From: Streptomyces sp. S.PB5
GTDB lineage: Bacteria > Actinomycetota > Actinomycetes > Streptomycetales > Streptomycetaceae
Direction of reading: 5' to 3'
Assembly (NCBI RefSeq): GCF_030403745.1
Contig: NZ_JAQMWP010000014.1
Coordinates: forward strand, 1-64,000
Length of the DNA stretch: 64,000 bases
This document shows, piece by piece, positions 63,641 to 64,000 of this stretch. Under the pieces are notes generated by a model. The model was not told the origin of the DNA, searched no databases, and was given only the letters and a program-made list of their open reading frames with translations. Made by a program: the position numbers and the translations under genes. Each line of letters begins with the position of its first letter. Position 1 is the first letter of the stretch.

Positions 63641-64000
63641 GTGACGATCATCGAAGAAGTTTCCGTGCCCTCGCCGCGCGACGGCGGGGACGACGGCGGG
63701 CCGCTGCTCGAAGTACGCGACCTGCACGTCGAGTTCAAGACCCGCGAGGGCCTGGTCAAGGCCGTCAACGGCGTCAACTACAGCGTGAGCGCCGGTGAGA
63801 CGCTCGCCGTGCTGGGTGAGTCCGGCTCCGGCAAGTCCGTGACCGCGCAGGCGATCATGGGCATCCTCGACATGCCGCCGGCGACGATCCCGCAGGGCGA
63901 GATCCTCTTCCGCGGCCAGGACATGCTGAAGATGTCCGGCGAGGAGCGCCGCAAGATCCGCGGCCGCCGTATCGCCATGATCTTCCAGGACGCCCTGTCC
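63641..64000 (+). CDS. Oligopeptide ABC transporter ATPase (OppD/DppD type), 3'-truncated
   Basis: The first 120 codons are present; the window ends inside the gene. LEVRDLHVEFKTREGLVKAV and Walker A GESGSGKSVT are visible, followed by IPQGEILFRGQDML and the Q loop MIFQD. GTG 63641 follows GGGAGG, 11 nt after the permease stop. It powers uptake through the two permeases; a second ATPase (OppF-like) is expected right of the window. Confidence 0.95.
   Translation, partial: MTIIEEVSVPSPRDGGDDGGPLLEVRDLHVEFKTREGLVKAVNGVNYSVSAGETLAVLGESGSGKSVTAQAIMGILDMPPATIPQGEILFRGQDMLKMSGEERRKIRGRRIAMIFQDALS

Noticed and set aside
1-64000. tRNA, rRNA, prophage or integrative element
   Set aside because: No tRNA-like cloverleaf, rRNA sequence, integrase, transposase or phage structural gene was recognised on either strand.

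Overview
The base composition (very high GC, strong GC3 bias), GTG/TTG starts and gene content (SARP/AfsR regulators, MbtH-like protein, PP2C-HATPase phosphatases, SPOR-like and septum-formation-domain proteins, typA beside an oligopeptide ABC operon) point to a Streptomyces or close actinomycete chromosome. Function calls come from reading motifs by eye; no database search was possible.

1-25988: a non-ribosomal peptide (NRPS) cluster, all genes on + except one small secreted peptide. The left edge cuts an NRPS gene (end of A, then T-C-A-T and a fused penicillin-binding-protein/beta-lactamase-like release domain). Then come an MFS exporter, an MMPL transporter, a lipoprotein, a terminator, a type II thioesterase, an MbtH-like protein, a C-A-T subunit whose C domain resembles that of EntF, and a C-A(Ser)-T-E-C subunit whose E domain carries an in-frame tandem-repeat insertion. 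The last subunit ends in a C domain, so its partner A domain must be in another protein, plausibly the one cut at the left edge. Two AfsR-type regulators follow, with a 74-aa secreted peptide between them on the minus strand.

26009-34323: a decayed LysR copy, then a SNF2 helicase and a three-gene operon (EACC1-like small protein, caspase-like protease, helical-repeat protein) that fits the EACC1-associated caspase type of predicted conflict/immune system, then a convergent APC-family transporter. A 27-bp match to the end of the SDR gene at 36268-37098 lies just right of this block. Together with the LysR remnant on its left, this suggests the block was inserted into a second copy of the LysR-SDR pair.

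34324-43671: a solitary squalene/phytoene-synthase-like enzyme, the intact divergent LysR/SDR pair, a 16-bp tandem array, a threonine-synthase-like PLP enzyme, a secreted subtilase facing a serpin across a shared terminator, a septum-formation-domain membrane protein and a GntR/HutC regulator.

43993-64000: mostly core genes: SPOR-like protein, Nudix hydrolase, RsbW-like kinase, PAS-PAS-GAF-PP2C-HATPase phosphatase, a membrane protein that looks like the C-terminal part of TPM proteins, a succinate dehydrogenase/fumarate reductase operon, a peptide-binding lipoprotein, a small lipoprotein, typA, and an oligopeptide ABC transporter operon cut by the right edge. No tRNA, rRNA, integrase, transposase or CRISPR array was recognised.
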